Part shown: in pieces, positions 1-5,848 of the stretch
How the letters are laid out: each line of letters begins with the position of its first letter
How positions within the stretch are numbered: the stretch's first letter is position 1
NCBI GenBank assembly: GCA_016177865.1
Contig: JACOUJ010000296.1
Span: 1 to 5,848, forward strand
Length of the DNA stretch: 5,848 nt
Direction of reading: 5' to 3'
Source of the DNA: Candidatus Rokuibacteriota bacterium
Lineage (GTDB): Bacteria > Methylomirabilota > Methylomirabilia > Rokubacteriales > JACOUJ01
Notes under the pieces: model-generated
The model's database searches: none
Seen by the model: only the letters and a program-made list of their open reading frames with translations
What the model was told of the DNA's origin: nothing
Program-made: the position numbers and the translations under genes

Positions 1-120
1 GGATCCGGGATAAAACGATTCGGGGCTCACATTGATGGCCCCGACGAGGATGACGGCGGACCCCTCCCCGACTCGAAGATTGGCGATCGTCGCCTGAACG
101 CTCGGACCGGCCCCCGTCAT
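1..120 (-). CDS. folP: Dihydropteroate synthase-like protein, N-terminal fragment (runs off left edge)
   Basis: Only the first 40 codons are present, from an ATG at 118-120 to the window edge. A strong ribosome binding site (GGAGGG, 124-129) sits four bases before the ATG, which fixes the start. The visible protein ends in VGAINVSPESFYPGS. This resembles the first conserved loop of dihydropteroate synthase (typically LNVTPDSFSDGG), the family that joins p-aminobenzoate to the pterin diphosphate in folate biosynthesis. The NVSPESFY form is closer to what I recall for the divergent DHPS-like proteins of archaea and some deep bacterial lineages than to the E. coli form; this is from memory. The position just after ftsH supports the call, because hpt-ftsH-folP is a common bacterial order. 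The catalytic barrel is outside the window, so a DHPS-related enzyme of different function cannot be excluded. Confidence 0.72.
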   Translation of the reverse strand, partial: MTGAGPSVQATIANLRVGEGSAVILVGAINVSPESFYPGS

Positions 121-142
121 TGCTCCCTCCGCTGACAGTAAG

Positions 143-189
143 CCCCCCTTTCTCATCCCGCGCGATCCGTGCGGGGCGAAAAAGAGGGG
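143..189 (-). promoter_or_regulatory. Imperfect stem-loop in the ftsH-folP intergenic gap
   Basis: In the minus-strand transcript the outer stem pairs 178-189 with 143-154, giving 12 pairs of which two are G-U wobbles. A two-by-two internal loop follows. The inner stem pairs 169-175 with 157-163, with one C-A mismatch and a five-base loop (164-168). The two wobble positions in the outer stem would be C-A mismatches in a plus-strand RNA, so the outer stem fits a minus-strand transcript best. No run of U follows, so it is not a normal intrinsic terminator. It ends 13 bases before the folP Shine-Dalgarno. An mRNA processing or stability element, or a brake on read-through into folP, is my inference. 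Confidence 0.5.
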
Positions 190-197
190 CCGAAATC

Positions 198-2012
198 TCA
201 GGCTGGCGCCGCGCTGAGGGCGGGCGACGGGGACCCGGACACGATCTGGGTGATCTCGTCCGCGTCCAGCACCTCGCGTTCGAGGAGCGCTCGCGCGAGC
301 AAGTGAAGCTTCTCGAGCTGCTCCTCGAGCAGACGACGAGCCTTCTCGGCGCAGTCCATCACGATCCGCTTGATCTCCCCATCAATGAGGACGGCGGTTT
401 CCTCGCTGTAGTCCTGATGCCGGGCAAACTCCTTGCCGAGGAAGATCGCCTCCTCCCTCTTTCCAAAGGTCAGAGGGCCAAGCTTCTCAGACATCCCCCA
501 TTCGCAGACCATCTTCCGGGCCAGCTCCGTCGCCTTCTCCAGATCGTCGCCGGCCCCGGTGGTCTTCTGTCCGAAGACCACCTCCTCGGCCGCCCGACCG
601 CCGAGCGAGATGGTAATCCGGTTCAGGAGGTAGTCCTTCGAGTAGCTATACTTATCGTCAGTCGGGAGCTGCTGCGTGATTCCCAGGGCGCGCCCCCGCG
701 GGATGATGGTGACCTTATGGATTGGATCCGCCCCAGGCAGGAGGATCGCGACCAGGGCATGGCCCGCTTCGTGAAACGCAGTGGTCTTCTTTTCCTCCTC
801 GCTGATGATCATCGAGCGCCGCTCGACCCCCATGAGGACCTTGTCCTTGGCCTCGTCAAAGTCGATTCGCTCCACGAGCTTCTTATTCCGGCGGGCCGCG
901 AGGAGGGCCGCTTCGTTGACCAGGTTCGCCAGGTCGGCTCCGGAAAAGCCCGGCGTCCCGCGCGCCAGCAGTCGGAGATCCACATCGGGGGCGAGGGGGA
1001 TCCGGCGCGCATGGACCTTGAGGATCTCATCCCGACCCCTGACATCCGGCCGAGGGACCACGACCTGTCGGTCGAATCGCCCGGGACGGAGGAGCGCCGG
1101 GTCCAGGACGTCAGGGCGGTTGGTCGCGGCGATGAGGATGACCCCTTCGTTCGTCTCGAAGCCATCCATCTCCACCAGGAGCTGGTTCAGGGTCTGTTCT
1201 CGCTCGTCGTGGCCGCCGCCGAGACCCGCGCCCCGGTGGCGCCCCACCGCGTCAATCTCGTCCATGAAGATGATGCAGGGGGCATGCTTCTTCCCCTGCT
1301 CGAAGAGATCCCGGACGCGCGAGGCCCCGACCCCCACAAACATCTCAACGAAGTCTGAGCCTGAGATAGAAAAGAAGGGGACATTGGCCTCGCCCGCAAT
1401 GGCCTTGGCGAGCAGGGTCTTGCCGGTCCCCGGAGGTCCCACGAGGAGAACGCCCTTGGGAATCTTCCCTCCCAGCCGCTGGAACTTGGGCGGGTCCTTC
1501 AGGAACTCGATGATCTCCTTGAGCTCCTCCTTGGCCTCGTCCACCCCCGCCACGTCCTGGAAGGTGATCTTATTCTGCTTGTCGGCGACGAGGCGGGCTC
1601 GGGCCTTCCCGAAGGAGAGGGCCTTGGCCCCACCCCCCTGCATCTGGCGCATGAAGAAGATCCAGACGCCGATGAAGAGGAGCATCGGCAGCACGGAGTA
1701 GAGGACATTCCACCAGGGGTTCTGCTCGGGCGGTTTCGCAATGATGCGGACCCCCCGGTCCCGAAGGATCTTTACCAAGTCCGGGTAGTCCACGGTGTAG
1801 GTCTTGAAGTTGGATCCGTCGGCGAGCCGGCCGGAGACGTTGTTCCCCTTGATCGTGACCTCTCGCACCTCGCCCATCTCCACCTTGCGCATGAAGTCCG
1901 AGAAGACGATCTCTTCCCGGGGGGACTGGGTCGAGCTGAAGAGGTTGAAGAGCAGGATGACGATCAGCCCGATCACCATCCAGAGGGCTAAGTTCTTGTA
2001 AAGCTGGTTCAT
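198..2012 (-). CDS. ftsH: ATP-dependent zinc metalloprotease FtsH
   Basis: FtsH is a membrane-anchored hexameric AAA+ protease. It pulls out and degrades misfolded or unassembled inner-membrane proteins and some short-lived cytoplasmic regulators. The 604-residue length is normal for the family. In order: a first membrane segment (about 9-25), a periplasmic domain (about 30-100), a second membrane segment (about 103-120), the AAA+ domain from about 150 and the M41 peptidase domain from about 400. Visible motifs are Walker A GPPGTGKT (192-199), the pore-loop FVG (225-227), Walker B ending MDEID (250-254), the second region of homology with its arginine finger (296-315), the zinc site HEAGH (414-418) and a third zinc ligand, probably Asp490 in GAGDD. 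All key residues are present. The tail (about 592-604) is rich in Pro, Ala and Ser. The start is ATG with only a weak Shine-Dalgarno (GGGTGAT). An extended -10 promoter lies just upstream, so ftsH is probably not wholly dependent on the hpt transcript. Confidence 0.98.
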   Translation of the reverse strand: MNQLYKNLALWMVIGLIVILLFNLFSSTQSPREEIVFSDFMRKVEMGEVREVTIKGNNVSGRLADGSNFKTYTVDYPDLVKILRDRGVRIIAKPPEQNPWWNVLYSVLPMLLFIGVWIFFMRQMQGGGAKALSFGKARARLVADKQNKITFQDVAGVDEAKEELKEIIEFLKDPPKFQRLGGKIPKGVLLVGPPGTGKTLLAKAIAGEANVPFFSISGSDFVEMFVGVGASRVRDLFEQGKKHAPCIIFMDEIDAVGRHRGAGLGGGHDEREQTLNQLLVEMDGFETNEGVILIAATNRPDVLDPALLRPGRFDRQVVVPRPDVRGRDEILKVHARRIPLAPDVDLRLLARGTPGFSGADLANLVNEAALLAARRNKKLVERIDFDEAKDKVLMGVERRSMIISEEEKKTTAFHEAGHALVAILLPGADPIHKVTIIPRGRALGITQQLPTDDKYSYSKDYLLNRITISLGGRAAEEVVFGQKTTGAGDDLEKATELARKMVCEWGMSEKLGPLTFGKREEAIFLGKEFARHQDYSEETAVLIDGEIKRIVMDCAEKARRLLEEQLEKLHLLARALLEREVLDADEITQIVSGSPSPALSAAPA

Positions 2013-2036
2013 TCGGCGATCACCCGCTCAACGATT

Positions 2037-2050
2037 TTGGGCTTCCCCAA
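2037..2050 (-). other. Small hairpin in the ftsH leader
   Basis: TTGGGGAAGCCCAA on the minus strand folds into a five-pair stem (TTGGG with CCCAA) closed by the four-base loop GAAG. It lies a few bases downstream of the start site expected from the promoter at 2059-2067, so it would sit near the 5' end of that ftsH transcript. No U run follows, which argues against a terminator for hpt. A 5'-end stabilising hairpin is possible but is inference only. Confidence 0.3.
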
Positions 2051-2058
2051 GTGTGTTC

Positions 2059-2067
2059 ATTATAGCA
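2059..2067 (-). promoter_or_regulatory. Extended -10 promoter for ftsH
   Basis: The minus strand reads TGCTATAAT, a perfect TGnTATAAT extended -10 element. It lies about 46 bases upstream of the ftsH ATG and within the 77-base gap after hpt. At 17 bases upstream there is only CCGTGG (2082-2087), a poor -35 box; extended -10 promoters can work without a good one. Such an AT-rich exact match is unlikely by chance in this GC-rich sequence, but activity has not been shown. Confidence 0.6.
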
Positions 2068-2089
2068 TGAGAGGCAACGCTCCACGGGA

Positions 2090-2635
2090 TTACGGGAGTT
2101 TCCCTCCATCTTCAGGCTCCAGAACCGCAATGTAGGGGAGGTTTCGGTAGAGGCTCATATAGTCCAGGCCATAGCCCACCACGAATTCGTTCGGGATGGA
2201 GAAGCCCACATAATCCAGCTCGACCTCCACCTCCCGTCGGCCAACCTTGTCGAGGAGGGCGCAGATCCGGAGGCTCCCGGGGTGGCGGGTCAGGAGATTG
2301 CGCTTGAGGTACGCGACGGTCCGGCCCGTGTCAATAATGTCCTCCACGACGAGGACATCGCGCCCCTCGATCGTCTGGGAGAGATCGGCCGTGATCTTGA
2401 CCACGCCGGTGGTGCGAGAGCTGGCCCCGTAGCTCGAGACACCAATGAAATCGCATGCTATGGGCAGTTCCGTGGCCCGCATGAGGTCGGCGAGAAAGAC
2501 CACCGCCCCTTTCAGAACTGCCAGGAGGAGGGGATCCTTACCCTGGTAGTCTCGGGCGAGCGCCTGCCCCAACTCCCGCACCCGAAGTGAAATCTCGTCC
2601 TGGGTGATCAGGATACGCCCGAGTCTATGCCCCAC
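2090..2635 (-). CDS. hpt: Hypoxanthine (hypoxanthine-guanine) phosphoribosyltransferase
   Basis: This cytoplasmic purine-salvage enzyme transfers the phosphoribosyl group of PRPP to hypoxanthine, and often guanine, giving IMP or GMP. The 181-residue length is typical. The PRPP-binding signature is VLVVEDIIDTGRT (94-106), with the acidic pair Glu98-Asp99. Also present are the LKGAVVF loop (41-47), the flexible-loop SSYG (67-70), and near the C-terminus FVVGYGLDY (151-159) followed by RNLPYI, as in bacterial Hpt proteins. The start is GTG (2633-2635). Its Shine-Dalgarno is a run of six G (2639-2644) that overlaps the TAG stop of the preceding SPOR gene, suggesting coupled translation. The protein aligns with the family from its first residues, so I prefer this start to any internal one. 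All active-site motifs are intact, and the hpt-ftsH neighbourhood is classical. Base preference between hypoxanthine and guanine cannot be read from the sequence. Confidence 0.96.
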   Translation of the reverse strand: MGHRLGRILITQDEISLRVRELGQALARDYQGKDPLLLAVLKGAVVFLADLMRATELPIACDFIGVSSYGASSRTTGVVKITADLSQTIEGRDVLVVEDIIDTGRTVAYLKRNLLTRHPGSLRICALLDKVGRREVEVELDYVGFSIPNEFVVGYGLDYMSLYRNLPYIAVLEPEDGGKLP

Positions 2636-2643
2636 GCGCCCCC

Positions 2644-3276
2644 CTACGAGCGGCGGGTCACGAAGGGATTCAGTTTGAGATCGGCGCGGAGCCGATCCGC
2701 AACATTCTCGGCCTCAGTCCGGGTCCCGAAGCTCCCGACCCGAACCCGGTACCGCGCCTGTCCATTTTCTGACTGCACCATCGCGAAGTAGGCATCGTAA
2801 CCTTTGGCCATGAGCCGCTTCACCTGCTCCTCGGCCGAGGTCCGGCTGCGGAAGGAGCTCACCTGAAGGGTCCAGACCGTCGCGGCTGGGGCGGAGGGCG
2901 CAGCGCTCGGAGTGGCGGGCTCGACGACCGATCGTCGTTCGGGCCCCTTGACCACCATCCGCTCTTCAACCACCTTTCGACGGGGTGTGGCGCCGGGTGG
3001 AGGGATGTCCGGCGTCGGCGATGTCAGGGTCTGATAGAAGGTCAGCTTCTCCTTCATGTTGGCGCGCGCGTTCTTGGCCGCATCGGAGGACGGGACTGCC
3101 CCCGGCGTGGCCTGAGGGGGTGGGACTGCGGCGACGCGGGGAGCGGTGCTTGCGAGCTCCCGCCCTACGAGGATGCCCAGGATGAACACGAGCGCGAAGA
3201 CGATGACAAGCCCGGCGGACAGGAGAACAACCTGCCGTCGCCCCAGGCGGACTTCGGCTCGAGAGCGCTCTTTCAC
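2644..3276 (-). CDS. Membrane-anchored SPOR-domain protein
   Basis: This is a 210-residue bitopic membrane protein. A short basic N-terminus (1-14) precedes one hydrophobic segment (about 15-37). The charge pattern places the rest in the periplasm. A long linker rich in Pro, Ala, Ser and Thr (about 45-132) leads to a C-terminal SPOR domain (about 133-208, from TVWTLQVSSF), with two alpha-beta repeats and the RYRVRVGSF strand. SPOR domains bind denuded glycan strands of septal peptidoglycan, and FtsN and DedD share this architecture, so a division or envelope role is likely. It cannot be named as FtsN from sequence alone. A short segment KLTFYQTL (77-84) inside the linker is less disordered-looking than its surroundings. 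The start is GTG (3274-3276), overlapping the argS stop as GTGA, with GGAG at 3282-3285 as ribosome binding site. That implies translational coupling to argS. Confidence 0.9.
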   Translation of the reverse strand: MKERSRAEVRLGRRQVVLLSAGLVIVFALVFILGILVGRELASTAPRVAAVPPPQATPGAVPSSDAAKNARANMKEKLTFYQTLTSPTPDIPPPGATPRRKVVEERMVVKGPERRSVVEPATPSAAPSAPAATVWTLQVSSFRSRTSAEEQVKRLMAKGYDAYFAMVQSENGQARYRVRVGSFGTRTEAENVADRLRADLKLNPFVTRRS

Positions 3277-4928
3277 ATCTTCTCCGGGGCCGAGACGCCG
3301 AGGAGCCCGAGTCCGTTTCGGAGCACGATGCCCACGCCCCGAACCAAGGCGAGTCGCGCGGCCGTCAGGGCCCGGTCGTCACTGACAACCCGATGGCGGT
3401 TGTAGTACGGGTGAAACGCCGCCGCGAGCTCCTGGAGGTAATAGGCCACGCGGTGCGGCTCATAGGTCCGCGCGGCGGCCTCGAGGAGGCTCGGAAACTG
3501 GAGGAGGCGCTTGATCAGATCCAGCTCTTCGGGCAAGGCCAAGGGGCTCAGATCCACACGCTCCCAATCGGGCTCGGAGAGCCCCCGTTCCCTGACGAAG
3601 TCGAAGATGCTGGCGACTCGGGCGTGGGCGTACTGAACGTAATAGACCGGGTTCTCCGAGGTCTGGCGCGTGACCAGGTCGAGATCGAAGTCGAGAGGGC
3701 TATCGTGGCGTCGGGTGAGGAAGGTGAAGCGCGCCGCATCCCGCCCGACTTCCTCGAGCAGCTCGGCCATCGCGGTGAACTCTCCCCGGCGCTTTGACAT
3801 CTTGACCAGTTCACCGCTCCGGAGGAGGCGCACGATCTGGACGATGAGGATCTCGAGGGCGTCTTCCGGGTGTCCGAGGGCGCGCATCGCCGCTTTCATT
3901 CGAGGGGCGTAGCCGTGATGGTCCGGCCCCCAGAGGTCAATCACCTTGACGAAGCCACGACGGAACTTGTCCAGGTGGTAGGCGATGTCAGGAACGAAGT
4001 ACGTGACCTCGCCGTCCGACTTCACGAGGACTCGATCCTTGTCATCTCCGAAGGCCGTCGCGCGGAACCAGATGGCCCCTTCGGCGTCAAACGCCTGACC
4101 CCGCTCGCGGAGGAGCCGGATCGCTTCGTCTGTCGCGCCTGAATCCCGAAGCGTCCGCTCGCTGAACCACACGTCGTACTCCACGCCGTACTGACGGAGA
4201 AGCTCCCGTTGCTCCGCGACGATCCGCTCCACGGCGAATTGCCCGAGGCGGTCCAGCCGCTCTCCCTCGGGAAGCTTCGCGACGTCGGCGCCATGGAGGT
4301 CGAGGTACGCCTTGGCCAGGTCAATAACGTACTCGCCGGGATACGCGCCCTCTGGGAGCGGAGCGACTTCGCCGAGGGCCTGGCGGAGGCGGCATTCCAT
4401 CGCGCGGGCCAGGTTGAGGAACTGGTTCCCCGCGTCGTTGATATAGTATTCCCCGCGCGCGTCGAACCCGACCGCTCTCAGGATCCGGACCAGCGCGTCT
4501 CCAACCGCCGCGGCGCGGGCATTTACGATGACCAGCGGGCCGGTGGGGTTGGCCGAGACAAACTCCACCTGGACCAGCCGCCCCTGCCCGAGGTGGCTCC
4601 GGCCATAGCCCTCGCCGGCTGTCAGGACTTCCCGGAGCGCCTCGCGGCGCCACCCCAAGGTCAGAAAGACATTGAGAAATCCCGGACCCGCCACCTCGAC
4701 CCGCTCGACGACCTCGATGGGCGGCAGGTGATCCCGAATCGCCTCGGCCACCCGCCGCGGGGACTGTTTCACCGCGCGGGCCATGAGCATTGCGAGGTTT
4801 GTGGCGTAATCCCCGTGCTCCGCCTCCCGTGGCACCTCCCAGGTCACCGCCCCGGGCTCCGGCAACCCCGCCGTCCGAAGGGCTTTCAGCACCCCCTCGC
4901 TCAGGATCGTCGTCACGTCAAACCCCAT
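3273..4928 (-). CDS. argS: Arginyl-tRNA synthetase (ArgRS), with an altered HIGH motif
   Basis: ArgRS is a cytoplasmic class I synthetase that charges tRNA-Arg with arginine using ATP and needs the tRNA for activation. The 551 residues are a normal length. In order: the N-terminal tRNA-binding domain (about 1-95, with GDYATNLAM), the Rossmann catalytic domain from VEFVSANPTGP (121-131), YYINDAGNQ (161-169), DHHGYAPR (336-343), the KMSKR loop (376-380), and the DALR anticodon-binding domain (about 430-551), ending in the family-typical GLLGVSAPEKM. The oddity is the HIGH signature. Where most ArgRSs read HVGH or HIGH after NPTGPL, this one reads VIVN (133-136), with flanking residues in register and no frameshift. 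The ATG start is the first possible one after an in-frame TGA. Its Shine-Dalgarno is weak: GAGG lies about 14 bases upstream. A sigma70-type promoter precedes it, and the SPOR gene overlaps its stop, so argS leads an operon. Confidence 0.97.
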   Translation of the reverse strand: MGFDVTTILSEGVLKALRTAGLPEPGAVTWEVPREAEHGDYATNLAMLMARAVKQSPRRVAEAIRDHLPPIEVVERVEVAGPGFLNVFLTLGWRREALREVLTAGEGYGRSHLGQGRLVQVEFVSANPTGPLVIVNARAAAVGDALVRILRAVGFDARGEYYINDAGNQFLNLARAMECRLRQALGEVAPLPEGAYPGEYVIDLAKAYLDLHGADVAKLPEGERLDRLGQFAVERIVAEQRELLRQYGVEYDVWFSERTLRDSGATDEAIRLLRERGQAFDAEGAIWFRATAFGDDKDRVLVKSDGEVTYFVPDIAYHLDKFRRGFVKVIDLWGPDHHGYAPRMKAAMRALGHPEDALEILIVQIVRLLRSGELVKMSKRRGEFTAMAELLEEVGRDAARFTFLTRRHDSPLDFDLDLVTRQTSENPVYYVQYAHARVASIFDFVRERGLSEPDWERVDLSPLALPEELDLIKRLLQFPSLLEAAARTYEPHRVAYYLQELAAAFHPYYNRHRVVSDDRALTAARLALVRGVGIVLRNGLGLLGVSAPEKM

Positions 4929-4967
4929 CGGTCCAGCGAAAACCTCTGATCATCGTTAGATTTTTTC

Positions 4968-4997
4968 ACTATATCGTAGCGGTGGACAACGGGTCAA
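4968..4997 (-). promoter_or_regulatory. Sigma70-type promoter upstream of argS
   Basis: The minus strand has -35 TTGACC (4992-4997) and -10 TATAGT (4968-4973), separated by 18 bases. Each box matches the consensus at five of six positions. The expected start near 4961 would give a leader of about 30 bases before the argS ATG. The region is clearly richer in A and T than the flanking genes, and the gap after the nitronate monooxygenase gene is long enough for an independent transcription unit. No T-box, long leader or attenuator fits in so short a leader. Confidence 0.6.
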
Positions 4998-5103
4998 TAA
5001 AATTGGGGAGAGAGCGCTATCTTTGATTTCTCACTACTGGATCGCGGACCCGGCGTCTCGGCCCACCCCCGACTTCCCGACCATCGAGTTTCCGCTGTCC
5101 CCG

Positions 5104-5848
5104 CTAGAGATCGGCGGCCAATTCATGCGTGAGTTGGGCGGCTGGTACCTCTTTGCATCCGCCAGCATTCTGGCCACACCACAGAGGCGAGAAATCACCG
5201 GAGCCTTGGCTTTCAGCTTTGGCGCGCAAGGGGGCGATGGCAGCCGTGGCTAAGGGAAACGCGGGCGTAGCGGTGCTGATCGGGCCAAGCTCTTTCATGA
5301 TGTGGTTCACAATTCCGCGGGCGGGTCGGCCCGTGAAAAGGTTCGTGAGCGCCGTGTGGCGGGCGGCTTCGCTCTTAAGCGCTGCGCGATGCACTGTGCT
5401 TGTGCTGGCTTCAGGGCAGAGCAGATAAGTCGTCCCGATCTGTACGCCGGCTGCGCCGAGCGCCATAGCCGCTGCAACGCCTTTCGCATCCGCGATGCCG
5501 CCAGCCGCAATGACCGGCAGCTTCACCTCCCGCACAATTTGCGGCAACAGTGCAAACGTGCCGACTTGAGTACTTAGGTCCTCCGACAAGAAAATGCCGC
5601 GATGGCCGCCCGCCTCTAAACCTTGCGCAATGATGGCATTGACCCCATGCGCTTCGAGCCACCGCGCCTCTTCGACGGTGGTTGCCGAAGAGAGTATCTT
5701 CGAGCCCCAGGCTCTCACTCGCGCCAGCAATTCGGCCGATGGCAATCCAAAATGAAAGCTCACTACGGCGGGCTTGAATTCGCTTAGCACGTTCGCGGCG
5801 TCGGAACTGAAGGGCGCGCGCCCCGGCCCGACGGGGACGGTGTCCGGA
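5104..5848 (-). CDS. Nitronate monooxygenase (2-nitropropane dioxygenase family), C-terminal part
   Basis: The reading frame is open to the right edge, so the gene starts outside the window. The 247 visible residues are roughly the last two thirds to three quarters of a protein usually about 320-360 long. GTG at 5788-5790 is an internal valine and not the start, because the upstream codons (GPGRAPF and so on) continue the family pattern. These FMN-dependent TIM-barrel enzymes oxidise alkyl nitronates such as propionate 3-nitronate. Visible landmarks are VVSFHFGLP, the QGLEAGGHRG segment (5596-5625) with the histidine expected at the active site, the phosphate-binding AAGGIADAKGV (5476-5508), and GAAGVQIGT. 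The C-terminus LWCGQNAGGC also fits the family. Codon use differs from the other genes: GAA and CAA are common (about 8 of 14 Glu and 5 of 7 Gln in the stretch I read), with several TTG and TTA. Physiological substrate unknown. No clear terminator follows. Confidence 0.92.
   Translation of the reverse strand, partial: PDTVPVGPGRAPFSSDAANVLSEFKPAVVSFHFGLPSAELLARVRAWGSKILSSATTVEEARWLEAHGVNAIIAQGLEAGGHRGIFLSEDLSTQVGTFALLPQIVREVKLPVIAAGGIADAKGVAAAMALGAAGVQIGTTYLLCPEASTSTVHRAALKSEAARHTALTNLFTGRPARGIVNHIMKELGPISTATPAFPLATAAIAPLRAKAESQGSGDFSPLWCGQNAGGCKEVPAAQLTHELAADL

Noticed and set aside
1..6. BamHI site GGATCC at the left edge (and palindromic TCCGGA at the right edge)
   Set aside because: Six-base palindromes at the edges could reflect cloning or chance. 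GGATCC also occurs inside the window, and coding frames run through both ends, so I see no biological meaning.
120..1358. 412-codon open reading frame on the plus strand, antisense to ftsH
   Set aside because: It is opposite an unmistakable ftsH. Its translation is low in recognisable domains and rich in Arg, Pro, Gly and acidic residues, as expected from reading GC-rich coding DNA backwards. I recognise no motif in it.
4209..4949. 246-codon plus-strand reading frame antisense to argS
   Set aside because: It shadows the argS coding sequence. There is no recognisable domain or plausible independent context.
5039..5051. Hairpin GGGTC-CGC-GATCC on the minus strand as a terminator for the nitronate monooxygenase gene
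   Set aside because: The stem is only five pairs including one G-U, and no U run follows, so it does not meet the pattern of an intrinsic terminator.
5048..5083. G-rich minus-strand stretch that might form a G-quadruplex
   Set aside because: The G runs are uneven and one loop is about ten bases. This is expected by chance in sequence of this GC content.
5023..5253. 76-codon plus-strand reading frame with a TTG start
   Set aside because: Most of it overlaps the nitronate monooxygenase 3' end in antisense. Only the first dozen residues raised a weak Uma2 suspicion, which is listed as a finding rather than a gene.

Overview
The window is ordinary, GC-rich bacterial chromosome (about 60% GC or a little more by eye). 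Every gene I can support lies on the minus strand. It looks like a free-living, high-GC Gram-negative-type bacterium. A deltaproteobacterial, NC10 or Rokubacteria-like lineage is my guess from the argS-SPOR-hpt-ftsH-folP order and the protein style; the sequence does not prove it. I see no tRNA, rRNA, CRISPR array, insertion sequence or prophage.

In the direction of transcription (right to left) the layout is as follows. The 3' part of a nitronate monooxygenase gene runs in from the right edge (5104-5848). A 175-base gap follows, holding a good sigma70-type promoter. Then come argS (3273-4928) and a membrane-anchored SPOR-domain protein (2644-3276) whose GTG start overlaps the argS stop by four bases. 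hpt (2090-2635) begins eight bases after that gene's stop. A 77-base gap carries an extended -10 promoter and a small hairpin. ftsH (198-2012) is next, then a 77-base gap with a long imperfect stem-loop, and finally the first 40 codons of a folP-like gene running off the left edge.

argS, the SPOR gene and hpt look like one tightly packed transcription unit. ftsH and folP may be read through from it but appear to have their own promoter. The products are core functions: arginyl-tRNA charging, a cell-envelope or division factor, purine salvage, membrane protein quality control and folate biosynthesis. The hpt-ftsH-folP order is familiar from many bacteria. Here the usual upstream neighbour tilS is absent and argS plus a SPOR gene stand in its place.

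I did not find a previously undescribed system. The points most worth a second look are the ArgRS HIGH signature, which reads VIVN in an otherwise intact enzyme; the 47-base stem-loop between ftsH and folP; and the different codon use of the nitronate monooxygenase gene.
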